A DNA stretch of 64,000 nt from Closterium sp. Naga37s-1 (GCA_947471745.1 CANJKZ010000826.1:1957501-2021500), one strand, 5' to 3'; counted from the first letter of the stretch, positions 10,571-19,931 are shown. Numbers and translations: made by a program. Notes: generated by a model not told the origin, from the sequence alone.

Positions 10571-11375
10571 TGTACCGTATATGGTAGCTCGGGCTGGTAA
10601 GTTGCATAGTATACGAATTATAAGATTTCTTAATCTATCACTTACCTTAGCTGTTGCTGGCTGTACATTGCCGTCTGCAGATATTCGATGTACTCGTAAG
10701 CAGGAGGTAGGACGAGCAGCTAGGAAGGGCAGCGTGAAGCTTATCAGCCTTTGAAGGATCCAGCTAGAGCCGGCGATAGGTGCCCTGTATCTGCAGTTGG
10801 AGGCTCTGTCAAGGAGTTGACCATTCTTTCACAAGGTTCTAGTTTCAGCTAGGAGCTGAAAGATTCCACAAGCAGGCTATTGCCCCTGGTTAATCTGCAG
10901 CTGTGGATAGGCGTTTGTTGCTTTGGTAACGCTGGCAGGTAGGGCAATACCGTATCTATGGTAGAATGTATTTCGGTACGTCTCTGGTTGAGTTGCCGGG
11001 TCAGGAAGAGCTAACTCAAGACACTTTGCTCAGGCTGCTGTTCGGCAGTGTTTGACTCCACAATTTATACCCAGCTGGAGGTTGGTTGTGTGCGGTTCTG
11101 TGCTGGATAAAAACGATCATAGTTCTGACTTAATAATTTTGTTACTGGTGGAGAAGGTTTTTCACAAGTTAACTACAAAACATAGTACTCATTTGTTAGG
11201 TAGGGTCTGTTACGAATAGTGAAATGTGATTATGCACTCCTAACCGCAGCAAGTGAAGCACACAGTATCGAGGTTGAACACGAAGAGACAGAGTTGACTC
11301 GAAGCGTCACAGACAGTTGGAATGGATCTGGACCGTCGGAGCAGACGGCATTGTCGAGAGAGTTAGGTGAAAAGG
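10571..11375 (+). other. 3' flank of the hnRNP gene up to the element E insertion
   Basis: Non-repetitive, lower-GC DNA that must contain the 3' untranslated region. GTAAGT at 10597, 26 bases after the stop, and a CTGCAG end at 10680 could bound an 84-bp intron in the 3' untranslated region. This is a weak call. No other gene was recognised. The last five bases, AAAGG (11371-11375), are the target duplication of element E. Confidence 0.5.
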
Positions 11376-11477
11376 TGTCAAAACATATTGTTTGTTTATG
11401 TTACTTTAGGTTGTGTAGGGGTCACACCTTAGAGGGTACAACCCAACTCTCTCGACATCCTTGTACCCCCTCCCTCT
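11376..11477 (+). repeat. Element E 5' LTR, first part
   Basis: Starts TGTCAAAACATATTG and is cut at CCCTCCCTCT by element C. The remaining 36 bp resume at 27576. The matching complete copy is at 39229-39366. Confidence 0.9.
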
Positions 11478-11922
11478 TGTTAGGCTGAAAAAAGCCCTTA
11501 GGATCTTTGCAGGGGTGAACTCTGGGTAGAGTTGGTGTAGTAGCGGAAGCGTTAATAAAGAGTTGTGAACCACCTTGCGCTAGTATGTGAGGGCAAAGTA
11601 AGTTGATTAAAACAAAGAGATACAAGATTATATAGGAGTACAAGGAATATGAAAGGATACGGTTATAACTGTTTTACTTGTTGCTGTTGCGGTTCGATAC
11701 AGTGACGACTCGGGCAACTGCTAAGTAGCGAGTCAGTTGTGTGTCCTTACTGTCGCGCTGTACTTGTCAGGTCAAAGGTCGCTGACCTTTGACTTTCGCG
11801 TAACCTCCAGCGGTTACTTCAACCTCCGAGGGTTGACTCGCTGGTGCCTCGGTATGCTTTGCTTCGCTTGTGCCTTAGTGTTTCGACACGACAGAAGCGC
11901 TTAGGACCGATTGTTTCCAACA
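11478..11922 (-). repeat. 3' LTR of element C
   Basis: On the plus strand it starts TGTTAGGCTG and ends TTTCCAACA. It contains the 10-bp-arm inverted repeat GTCAAAGGTC/GACCTTTGAC around 11772-11794. The pol frame runs about 20 bases into its inner end before stopping. Confidence 0.92.
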
Positions 11923-12949
11923 CTCCCCTTCGCTTCTGGAGTGTCGCTGACGTGGCTCTGTCCAGTCAGCAGCATGCAGTATTCGAACTTCTGCTTTCCG
12001 AGCTTCTTGGTCAGGTAGTCAGCTGCCATCTCGGACGTGGGGCAGTATGACAGCTCGAGCCTTCCCTTCTCGATCTCGTCCTTTACGAAGAAATATCGCA
12101 GGGCGATGTGTTTCGTCCTGTTCGCGAAGCCGTTCTTGTTGGCGATGCGAATTGCCGATTGGTTGTCGCAGAACAGGGTAAAGTTGGGTAACTCGGCTAA
12201 CTTCGCTTCTTCCAGCAGCTCGCGAAGATAGAGTCCTTCCTTGGTGGCTGAGCAGAGTGCAATATATTCTGCTTCAGCTGACGAGAGAGCAATTAATTCC
12301 TGCTTGCTCGATTGCCAGGAGATAGGTCCGATAGGCTCGAAGCGGTAGATGTAGCCGGTGCGCGATCGTCTGTTGTCGGAGTCGCCCGCGTGATCTGCGT
12401 CGACGTAACCGATTAGCTTAGGCGTTGTAGTTGCGTTCTTATGGTAAGTCAGGCCGACCGTCGGGGTACTGACAAGGTAGTGAAGAGCGCGGTCGAGCTC
12501 CGCCAGATGTTCCGCTTCAGGCTTCTTGAGGTGGGTGGCGAGCTGGCTCGCAGAGTAGGATAGATCTGGGCGGCAGGTGACAGCTGCGAAGAGAAGGCAG
12601 CCCAGCTTTCTCTGGTAGTCGCGTATGCCGGCGGGCTTGAGTAGAGCGGAGCCTTCCTTGTTGTTTACTGTCGTGTAGCGGTACGGTGTGGAGATGATAG
12701 TCGGTGTGAGTGCAAAACGCTTGGCGATGGTGTCGGCGTATTTCGCGGCGCTGAGGTAGATAGCGTCTTCCTCTTCCCGGATGTTGAGGCCGAGGTACTG
12801 TGTGACGGTAGATGAGACCGTGAGTGTGAGGTCTTGCTGTAGCTCCCCTTCGAACCAGGTTGTAATGCCGTCAGTTGAGCCGATGTAGAGCAGATCGTCT
12901 ACATAGACGATTAGCAAGATGTAGTCGGTACCCTTCGTGAGCCGGTACA
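11901..12949 (-). pseudogene. Element C RT (C-terminal part) and RNase H
   Basis: Minus-strand frame resuming at the element B insertion with YRLTKGTDYILL, then the polymerase site YVDDLLYIGS, the thumb region and RNase H motifs (YVDADHAGDS, SSAEAEYIAL, CDNQSAIRIA), ending YFFVKDEIEKGRLELSY and ADYLTKKLGKQKF. The frame is open to its natural end, EAKGSVGNNRS. The stop lies inside the LTR and the EAKGS codons overlap the polypurine tract. The upstream part of the enzyme is at 20272-20627, across 7.3 kb of element B, so no enzyme can be made. Confidence 0.9.
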
Positions 12950-13079
12950 TGTCAGAACATTATAGCTCTTGCATATTGTGTAGGCTATAGTGGGGTAGCC
13001 CATAAGGGGTACAACCCAATTAGGGTTATTACTTGTACCCAATTCATTCATAGTTCATTCATTCCTTGTTTCTTCTCAT
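12950..13079 (+). repeat. 5' LTR of element B (130 bp)
   Basis: Begins TGTCAGAACATTATAGC and ends TTCTTCTCA. It carries the short-LTR core TAGGCTATAGTGGGGTAGCC and GGGGTACAACCC. It is very short for an LTR that must hold promoter and polyadenylation signals. Confidence 0.95.
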
Positions 13080-13135
13080 GGTATCAAGCAGGTTCCCCCG
13101 TGGGAACTGTTCCTAGGGCCCACCGTTTTTTTTTT
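13080..13135 (+). promoter_or_regulatory. Element B primer-binding site, hairpin and GGGCCC palindrome
   Basis: TGGTATCAAGC directly follows the LTR and resembles the initiator-Met primer site. GTTCCC and GGGAAC then form a 6-bp stem with loop CCGT. Then come GGGCCCACC, a T run and CCTGCCCG. Relatives keep this order while changing the stem sequence. Confidence 0.7.
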
Positions 13136-13189
13136 TTCCTGCCCGGAGCGCACTCAGCCCCTGCCCGAGTCGCGCTCCCCTCTCTCGCG

Positions 13190-13560
13190 CCGCCCTAGCG
13201 GCCCCTTCGCGCCGCCCTCGCGGCCCCTTCGAGCCGCCCTCGCGGCTCTATCCGCCGCCCTTCGCGGCCCCTACTCCGCCGCCCTCGTGGCCCTGATCCG
13301 CCGCACTCGCGGCCCCGATCCGCCGCCCTCGCGGCCCCGCTCCGCCGCCCTCGCGGCCCCGATCCGCCGCCCTTCGCGGCCTCGATCCGCCGCCCTCGCG
13401 GCCCCTACTCCGCTGCCCTCGCGACCCCGATCCGCCGCCCTCGCGGCCCCGATCCGCCGCCCTCGCGGCCCCTACTCCGCCGCCCTCGCGGCCCCTACTC
13501 CGCCGCCCTCGCGGCCCCGATCCGCCGCCCTCGCGGCCCCGATCCGCCGCCCTAGCGGCC
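13190..13560. repeat. 22-bp GC minisatellite in the element B leader
   Basis: Units of the type gccgccctcgcggccccgat plus cc, about 15 copies. The length is not a multiple of three, yet no stop appears because the unit lacks one in any frame. Confidence 0.85.
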
Positions 13561-13629
13561 CCGGCCCCTGCTCCTACGGCCCCGGCGCCTGCTCCTACGG
13601 CCCCCGCGCCTACTCCTACGAGCAGCCCA

Positions 13630-13890
13630 CCCGCCGAGCCGCCCAGCAACCGAGCCGCCCAGCCGCCGAGCCGCCCAGCAGCCGAGCCGCCCAGCAGCCG
13701 AGCCGCCCAACCGCCGATACGCCCAGCAGCCGAGCCGCCCAGCAGCCGAGCCGCCCAGCCGCCGAGCCGCCCAGCAGCCGAGCCGCCCAGCAGCCAAGCC
13801 GCCGAGCCGCCCAGCAGCCGAGCCGCCCAGCCGTCGAGTCGCCGAGCCGCCCTGCGGCCGAGCCGCCCGAGCCGCCCTGTCCGGTAAGAG
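13630..13890. repeat. Second GC minisatellite in the element B leader
   Basis: Tandem copies of cagccgagccgcccag and relatives. A closely related array in the opposite orientation is found in element D' (40540-40775). Confidence 0.85.
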
Positions 13891-13951
13891 CAGCGCCTCT
13901 CTCACAGCACTGCCCTCACCCTACTGTTTGCACTGCTAGTCTACTGCTGTC

Positions 13952-16900
13952 ATGGCTACCCCTAGTGTCCTCGCTTTTGACGCTGAGGGTCGGGCCATTG
14001 ACTTTGACGTCTGGATAGATGACCTGCAGCTTTTCTTACAGTGCGACAGAGCAGACGGCCTCTCCCTCTTTGACCTCACTTCTGGTGCCTCTCCTGCCCC
14101 CGCTGCTGATGCTGACGCCACTGTTCGCTCACAGTGGGCCACGCACGATGCTGCTGCACGTCTTGCTGTGCGTCGCCACCTACCTACCTCTGAGCGTGCG
14201 CACTTTAGCCAGTACAAGAGTGCTCAGACCTTGTACGACGCTGTAGTTGCACGCTACTCCTCCCCTGCCACTGCTGCACTGAGCCGCCTCATGCTACCGT
14301 ACCTCTTCCCTGACCTTGCTGCCTTTCCCACAGTCGCTGACCTCATTACGCACCTCCGCACTAGTGACACTCGCTACTGCGCTGCGCTTCCTGTTGAGTT
14401 CTGCGCCAAGAACCCCCCCCCCATGTACATCACCCTCTACTACATAGTCACCCGTCTCCCTGACTCCCTTCGGGTAGTCAGGGACCACTTCCTCTCGGTT
14501 TGTCCCACCACTCTCACCGTTGACCTCCTCGAGAAGGCCCTCCTAGCAGCAGAAAAGAGCATAGTCGCTGTAGGAGCCTCTCGTGGTGACCCTCGCACCC
14601 CCATCTTTGAGGGGTGTTCCCCCTCCCCTCTTTTGCCCTCTGTTGCCTCTGCTGCTGCGGCCGACCTCGCTGGTTTGGAGTCGGTTGGGGCAGCGTCTAC
14701 CCCTAGCGGGAGACGCCGCCCTGGCAGGGGCAAGGGGGGCAGGGGCGCTGGAGGAGCTAGCGGGGGCGGTGGAGGCGGCGGTGGAGGCGGTGGAGGAGGT
14801 GGGGGTGGCGGTGGGGGTGGTGGCGGGGGTGGAGGTGTAGGTGGCGGCAGTGGAGGCGCAGGCGGCAGCGGCGGTGGCGGAGGGAGCGGAGGTGGCGGCG
14901 GTGGAGGAGGAGGCGGCGGAGGAGGTGGAGCTGGTCGGGGTGGCGCTGCGCAGAGGGTCAGCTCCGGTGGTGGTCAGCGCCAGCAGCAGCAGCAGCAGCG
15001 CACTCGTGACGTCCCCTCCCCTCAGCAGCTCCGTGAGTGGTACACTGCACGCCAGAGGGGTGGGGGTACTGGTCCGTGCACCTACGTCCTGCGCACCGGC
15101 GACCGCGCGGGTGAGCAGTGCGGGGGTGCGCACTCCACCCAGCGCTGCTTTGGCCGCCTGACGGACGCTTGGCGTCACCAGTTCCCTGAGGCCACTGAGA
15201 TCCCCCGCTGGGGTGAGCTGTCTAGGGCGGGTGTAGCTGTCTTTGACCTTGACTTTGATGCTATTCTTGCTGCCATGTATACTGTGACTATTAGTGATGA
15301 GGGTGACTGTTACCGGTGTTTTCCGCCCGACCCGGGCATTGAGACTGCTGCTCTAGGTCCTGGTGAGGCTGCTGCTCTAGGTGCTAGCGAGGCTGCTGCT
15401 CTAGGTGCGTCTGCTCCCTCAGGTACTGGTGAGTCTGCTCTCTCAGGTTCTGCGTCGGCTTCGGCCTCCCACACCTTTACCCTTGACTCGGGGGCTTCTC
15501 GCTCCTTCTTTCGAGACCGCACCACACTCACGCCGCTTGGCCGGCCAGTTGCGGTCTCTCTGGCAGACCCCTCTGGGGGTCCTGTCCTTGCTCACTTCTC
15601 CACTGTCCTCCCGTGTCCGGCGGCCCCCTCTGGCACCCTGTCTGGTCTTTACCTCCCCTCGTTCTCTACGAACTTGGTGAGTGGTGCTGACCTACAGGAT
15701 GCGGGGGTTCACCAGTTCACTCCTGCGAGTCAGCGGGTGACCCACTGCACGGACGCTCGGACAGGCCGACACCTGGCCACGTTTACACGTCGGCCGGGGT
15801 CGAGCCTGTACACACTGACCACTGCGTCTCCTCCAGTCACTGCGTCTGGTCAGGTAGCTGCGTCGGGTCAGGTGTTTGCTACAGCGTCCAGGTCTGGTCC
15901 TGAGTCTGCCCCCTGCTCGTGTCGCCTCCTGTCTCACGAGACTCTCCTCTGGCACCACCGCCTTGGTCACCCCTCCCTGCTTCGTCTCCGGAGCATGGCC
16001 TCCCGTGTCCTTGTCTCTGGTCTTCCCCGGTCCCTCCCTCCACTTCCTCCGGGGCCTGGCCCTACCTGCGTCCCCTGTGTCGAGGGACGACAGCGGGCTA
16101 CCCCTCACTCCTCCCAGTTTCCTCCGACAGAGGCCCCGCTGCAGACGCTTCACATGGACGTGTGGGGCCCGGCCCGCGTCCGTGGACAGGGTCACGAGCG
16201 CTACTTCCTGCTGGTGGTTGACGACTACTCGCGTTACACCACAGTCTTCCCCTTGCGCAGCAAGGGTGATGTCACTGAGGTGTTGATCGACTGGATCCGC
16301 GCAGCTCGTCTCCAGCTCAGGCGGAGCTTCGGCTCGGACTTTCCTGTTCTGCGTCTGCACTCTGACAGAGGTGGAGAGTTCTCCTCTGGCCTTCTGCGAG
16401 CCTACTGTCGTGCACGAGGCATCCGCCAGACCTTCACGCTTCCGGACTCTCCACAGCAAAATGGGATTGCTGAGCGCCGCATTGGCATGGTCATGGACGT
16501 CGCCCGTACGTCCATGATGCATGCGGCTGCCCCCCATTTTCTGTGGCCGTTTGCGGTTCGGTACGCGGCGCATCAGATCAACCTTCAGCCCAGGGTCTCC
16601 ATGCCGGAGACCTCCCCAGCCTTGCTGTGGACGGGGAAGGTTGGCGATGCGTCTGCGTTCCGTGTCTGGGGATCTCGGGCGTTTGTCCGCGACTTGTCTG
16701 CGGACAAGCTGTCCCCTCGTGCTGCTCCTTGCGTCTTCCTGGGTTTCCCCCCTGACGCCCCAGGGTGGCAGTTCTACCACCCCAATTCTCGCCGTGTTCT
16801 GTCCTCCCAGGACGTCACGTTCGACGAGTCGGTCCCCTACTACCGCCTCTTCCCCTACCGCACTCCGTCCCTCCCCCCGCCACCGCTCTTCCTGGTACCA

Positions 16901-18595
16901 GGTCCCCCCCCGGTAGACCCCCTCCCCCCTCAGGGTCCTGCCCCTTCAGGTGTGTCCCAGGTAGACGCTGTTGAGCCTGTCGAGGTCGCTGGTGACTCTG
17001 GTGCTGCTGAGGGTGCTGAGCCTGGGAGTGCTGACTCTGGGGGTGCTGAGCGTGTGGGTGCTACGCCTGGGGGTGCTGAGCCTGAGGGTACTACGACTGG
17101 GGGTGCTGAGCCTGGGGGTGCTGCGTCTAGGGGTGCTACGCCTGGGGGTGCTGCGTCTGGGGGTGCTGAGCCTGGGGGTGCTACGCCTGGAGGTGCTGAG
17201 CGTGGGGGTGCTGAGCCTGGGGGTGCTACGCCTGGAGGTGCTGAGCCTGGGGGTGCGGAGCCTGAGGGAGCTGGGCCTGCTGGTGCTGTGCCTGGCGGTT
17301 CTCCGGGTGCTTCTTCTCGCCGGGAGCCACTCTCTCCACAGGAGCTGCGTGAGTGGTTTGCCCGGCGCTGGAGGCGAGCTCCTGGAGCTGGAGGAGCTGC
17401 GGGTACTGGAGTTTCTGTTGCTGCTGAGGGAGCTGGTGCCACGGGTCCCGGAGGTGCTCGTACTGGGCGTCCTGGAGCTGCTGGACCTGCGGGTACTTCT
17501 GGAGCTGGAGCTGCTGCGGGTGTTGGCGCGGAGGCTACTGCTGTCGGTCCTGGCGGCGGTCCTGCTGGGGGTACTGCTGGTGCTGCTGGGGGTACTGGAG
17601 CTGGAGCTGCTACTGGTGCTGGTGCTGCCACAGGGGGTGCTGGTGCTGTCCCTACTGTGTCTGGAGTCGCCGCGCGGCCTCGGCCGTACTTCGTTCCGCT
17701 CCTTCAGCAGGTTCTTGGTCTCCCGTCTTCTACTGGTCCTCCTCCTCCCTTAGAGTGTCCACAGCCTGTCCCGTCGCAGTTACAGTTACAGCCGGCCTCC
17801 CCACTGCCTGCTCCGTCTCCCTACACTGGTCCTACTGGAGGTCTTGCTGAGCGTCGTGAGCCTGCGTCTCGCCCTGTGTCGCCTGTCCGTGCTGCTCGCA
17901 CTAGTGGTCGTGGTTCGCGTCAGCGTCCTCCTCCTGTCCCTGGCACGCACCGGATGTCTCTGCGTCCGTCCACTGCTCCTCTGCGTGCCCCTTTGCCTTC
18001 TCCTCCTGAGTCTTCTCTTCCTGCTCTTGCCGACCCGGAGTCGGACTCTCTTCGTGCTGCCAGTCCTACTGTCACGCATCTCCTTGCTACTGTTGTCACT
18101 GACCCTTCCTTAGAGTCCACTGCTGCGTCTGCCCTAGTTGCTGAGCTCGTCGACTTTGCTGCTCGCTGTCGCCTAGACTATGTCGCCAGTCTTGTTGCTG
18201 AGTCTGAGTCTGTCTGTCCTCCGTCCGTCGGGGGTGAGTGTGCCCTTGGCACGGACGTCCTTGAGGACAGGCAGGAGGAGTTCCAGTGCTTGGCCGCTGC
18301 TTCACCTCATCTCGTGTCCGTACTGCTTACCCCTGAGGGAGACCCGGATGCACTTGACATCCCGACTCCGCGCTCTTACGCGGAGGCGATAGAGGGTCCC
18401 TACTCCTCTCAGTGGCAGGCAGCTATGGACGCAGAGATGGCTTCCTGGAAGTCCACAGGCACCTACGTTGACGCTGTTCCCGGCGAACATCGTCAGTGGC
18501 ATGTGGATTTTCAGGGTGAAGCGGCCGCCAGGTTCTCCGCCTGTCTTCAAGGCGCGTTACGTGGCTCGAGGCTTCAGTCAGCGGCAGGGAGTTGA
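13952..18595 (+). CDS. Element B Gag-protease-integrase polyprotein
   Basis: A 1547-residue frame from the ATG at 13952 (MATPSVLAFDAEGR). The Gag capsid-like region is at about 1-250, followed by an almost pure Gly tract (about 255-330) and one PSPQQLREWY module near 353. A C-X13-C-X3-H-X4-C cluster lies near 378-400. The protease site LDSGASRSFF is near 511. Integrase has its HHCC zinc domain near 668 (LLWHHRLGHPS to CVPC) and catalytic D, D and E in MDVWGP, HSDRGGEF and NGIAERRIG (about 735-840). A GAEPGGAE repeat linker and a second module, LSPQELREWF, follow. The frame reaches the RT start and then goes wrong: an 8-base deletion near 18480, compared with element D, shifts it, and the last 40 residues are out-of-frame RT. 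It supplies particle, processing and integration functions. Confidence 0.92.
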   Translation: MATPSVLAFDAEGRAIDFDVWIDDLQLFLQCDRADGLSLFDLTSGASPAPAADADATVRSQWATHDAAARLAVRRHLPTSERAHFSQYKSAQTLYDAVVARYSSPATAALSRLMLPYLFPDLAAFPTVADLITHLRTSDTRYCAALPVEFCAKNPPPMYITLYYIVTRLPDSLRVVRDHFLSVCPTTLTVDLLEKALLAAEKSIVAVGASRGDPRTPIFEGCSPSPLLPSVASAAAADLAGLESVGAASTPSGRRRPGRGKGGRGAGGASGGGGGGGGGGGGGGGGGGGGGGGGGVGGGSGGAGGSGGGGGSGGGGGGGGGGGGGGAGRGGAAQRVSSGGGQRQQQQQQRTRDVPSPQQLREWYTARQRGGGTGPCTYVLRTGDRAGEQCGGAHSTQRCFGRLTDAWRHQFPEATEIPRWGELSRAGVAVFDLDFDAILAAMYTVTISDEGDCYRCFPPDPGIETAALGPGEAAALGASEAAALGASAPSGTGESALSGSASASASHTFTLDSGASRSFFRDRTTLTPLGRPVAVSLADPSGGPVLAHFSTVLPCPAAPSGTLSGLYLPSFSTNLVSGADLQDAGVHQFTPASQRVTHCTDARTGRHLATFTRRPGSSLYTLTTASPPVTASGQVAASGQVFATASRSGPESAPCSCRLLSHETLLWHHRLGHPSLLRLRSMASRVLVSGLPRSLPPLPPGPGPTCVPCVEGRQRATPHSSQFPPTEAPLQTLHMDVWGPARVRGQGHERYFLLVVDDYSRYTTVFPLRSKGDVTEVLIDWIRAARLQLRRSFGSDFPVLRLHSDRGGEFSSGLLRAYCRARGIRQTFTLPDSPQQNGIAERRIGMVMDVARTSMMHAAAPHFLWPFAVRYAAHQINLQPRVSMPETSPALLWTGKVGDASAFRVWGSRAFVRDLSADKLSPRAAPCVFLGFPPDAPGWQFYHPNSRRVLSSQDVTFDESVPYYRLFPYRTPSLPPPPLFLVPGPPPVDPLPPQGPAPSGVSQVDAVEPVEVAGDSGAAEGAEPGSADSGGAERVGATPGGAEPEGTTTGGAEPGGAASRGATPGGAASGGAEPGGATPGGAERGGAEPGGATPGGAEPGGAEPEGAGPAGAVPGGSPGASSRREPLSPQELREWFARRWRRAPGAGGAAGTGVSVAAEGAGATGPGGARTGRPGAAGPAGTSGAGAAAGVGAEATAVGPGGGPAGGTAGAAGGTGAGAATGAGAATGGAGAVPTVSGVAARPRPYFVPLLQQVLGLPSSTGPPPPLECPQPVPSQLQLQPASPLPAPSPYTGPTGGLAERREPASRPVSPVRAARTSGRGSRQRPPPVPGTHRMSLRPSTAPLRAPLPSPPESSLPALADPESDSLRAASPTVTHLLATVVTDPSLESTAASALVAELVDFAARCRLDYVASLVAESESVCPPSVGGECALGTDVLEDRQEEFQCLAAASPHLVSVLLTPEGDPDALDIPTPRSYAEAIEGPYSSQWQAAMDAEMASWKSTGTYVDAVPGEHRQWHVDFQGEAAARFSACLQGALRGSRLQSAAGS
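16985..17290 (+). repeat. GAEPGGA-coding tandem repeat in the B integrase-RT linker
   Basis: Imperfect 24- to 30-bp units around gggggtgctgagcct, coding a Gly/Ala/Glu/Pro/Thr linker between integrase and the second ELREWF motif. Confidence 0.8.
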
Positions 18596-19931
18596 CTACT
18601 TTCAGACCTTCTCTCCCACCCCGAAGATGACCACTCTTCGGGTACTGCTGCACGTAGCTGCTCACCGTGACTATGAGCTACACTCTCTTGACTTCAGCAC
18701 TGCTTTCTTGCAGGGCAGCCTGCACGAGGAGATCTGGCTGCGTCGCCCACCTGGTTTCACTGGGTCTTTTCCTCCTGGCACCCAGTGGAGCCTGCGGCGG
18801 CCAGTTTACGGTCTTCGCCAGGCACCGCGTGAGTGGCACGACACACTGAGGACTACACTTGCGGCTCTTGGGTTTGCTCCCTCTACTGCCGACCCGTCGC
18901 TGTTTCTGCGCACCGACACTTCTTTGCCGCCGTTCTACATCCTCGTGTACGTCGACGACTTGGTCTTTGCCACAGCTGACACTGCTGGACTCGCCCACGT
19001 GAAGTCCGAGCTGCAGAAGAGACACACGTGCACTGACCTGGGTGAACTGCGCAGCTACCTTGGCTTGCAGATCACTCGGGACAGAGCACGCCGCACCATT
19101 ACCCTGACTCAGTCACACATGGTGCAGCAGGTCCTTCAGCGCTTCGGCTTCACGTACTCCTCGCCTCAGGCCACTCCTCTGCCTACTCGCCACTCGCTCT
19201 CAGCTCTGCCTTCGGATGAGTCCGTAGAGTCGAGTGGCCCGTACCCAGAGCTTGTTGGTTGCCTCATGTACCTGATGACCTGCACACGACCTGACCTTGC
19301 ATACCCTCTTAGCATTCTCGCACGCTATGTTGCTCCTGGGAGACACAGACCGGAGCACATGGCTGCAGCGAAGAGGGTGTTGCGCTACTTGTGCAGTACG
19401 TCGGGCATGGGGCTTGTGCTTGGAGGGCAGAGTCCAGTGGTCCTTACTGGGCACGCAGACGCTTCTTGGGCTGACGACCAGGCTACGCAGCGGTCGTCAC
19501 AGGGTTACACATTCAGCCTTGGTTCCGGCTCTGTTTCGTGGCGGGCTACTCGCTCGTCTTCTGTTCTCGGCTCCAGTTGTGAGGCTGAGATCTACGCAGG
19601 AGCCATGGCTGCACAGGAGCTTCGCTGGCTCACCTACCTGCTGACTGACCTCGGAGAGCCGCCTCGTTCTCCTCCAGTGCTGTACGTAGACAACAAGGCC
19701 ATGCTGGCCTTGTGTCGGGAGCAGCGACTGGAGCACAGAACGAAGCAGATTGCTCTCCGCTACTTTCTTGCTCGTGAGCTGCAGCAGCGTGGTCAGCTGC
19801 GTCTTGCGTACGTGGCCTCTGAGGCCAACACTGCTGATATCTTCACCAAGGCGCTTGCGCCTTGTGACCATCAGCGCTTCTGTACTCAGCTGGGCCTTGT
19901 GCCTACCTTGCCTCACTTGCTCACCTCTTGA
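18489..19931 (+). CDS. Element B reverse transcriptase and RNase H
   Basis: Frame +1 to the preceding polyprotein, readable from NIVSGMWIFRVKRPPG to LGLVPTLPHLLTS. RT motifs: KARYVARGFSQRQGVDYFQTF, FSTAFLQGSLHEEIWLR, YGLRQAPREWHDTL and the catalytic YVDDLVFATAD. RNase H motifs: TGHADASWADD, SSCEAEIYAGAMAAQELRW, YVDNKAMLAL and NTADIFTKAL. In element D the same region is fused in frame to integrase, so this frame is the tail of a single polyprotein cut off by the 8-base deletion. Apart from that break the enzyme looks complete. It has no good start codon of its own. Confidence 0.9.
   Translation: MVSGMWIFRVKRPPGSPPVFKARYVARGFSQRQGVDYFQTFSPTPKMTTLRVLLHVAAHRDYELHSLDFSTAFLQGSLHEEIWLRRPPGFTGSFPPGTQWSLRRPVYGLRQAPREWHDTLRTTLAALGFAPSTADPSLFLRTDTSLPPFYILVYVDDLVFATADTAGLAHVKSELQKRHTCTDLGELRSYLGLQITRDRARRTITLTQSHMVQQVLQRFGFTYSSPQATPLPTRHSLSALPSDESVESSGPYPELVGCLMYLMTCTRPDLAYPLSILARYVAPGRHRPEHMAAAKRVLRYLCSTSGMGLVLGGQSPVVLTGHADASWADDQATQRSSQGYTFSLGSGSVSWRATRSSSVLGSSCEAEIYAGAMAAQELRWLTYLLTDLGEPPRSPPVLYVDNKAMLALCREQRLEHRTKQIALRYFLARELQQRGQLRLAYVASEANTADIFTKALAPCDHQRFCTQLGLVPTLPHLLTS

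Noticed and set aside
11219..11488. Small frame at 11219-11488 as a host gene
   Set aside because: Starts with GTG and runs across the element E insertion into its LTR; no domain.
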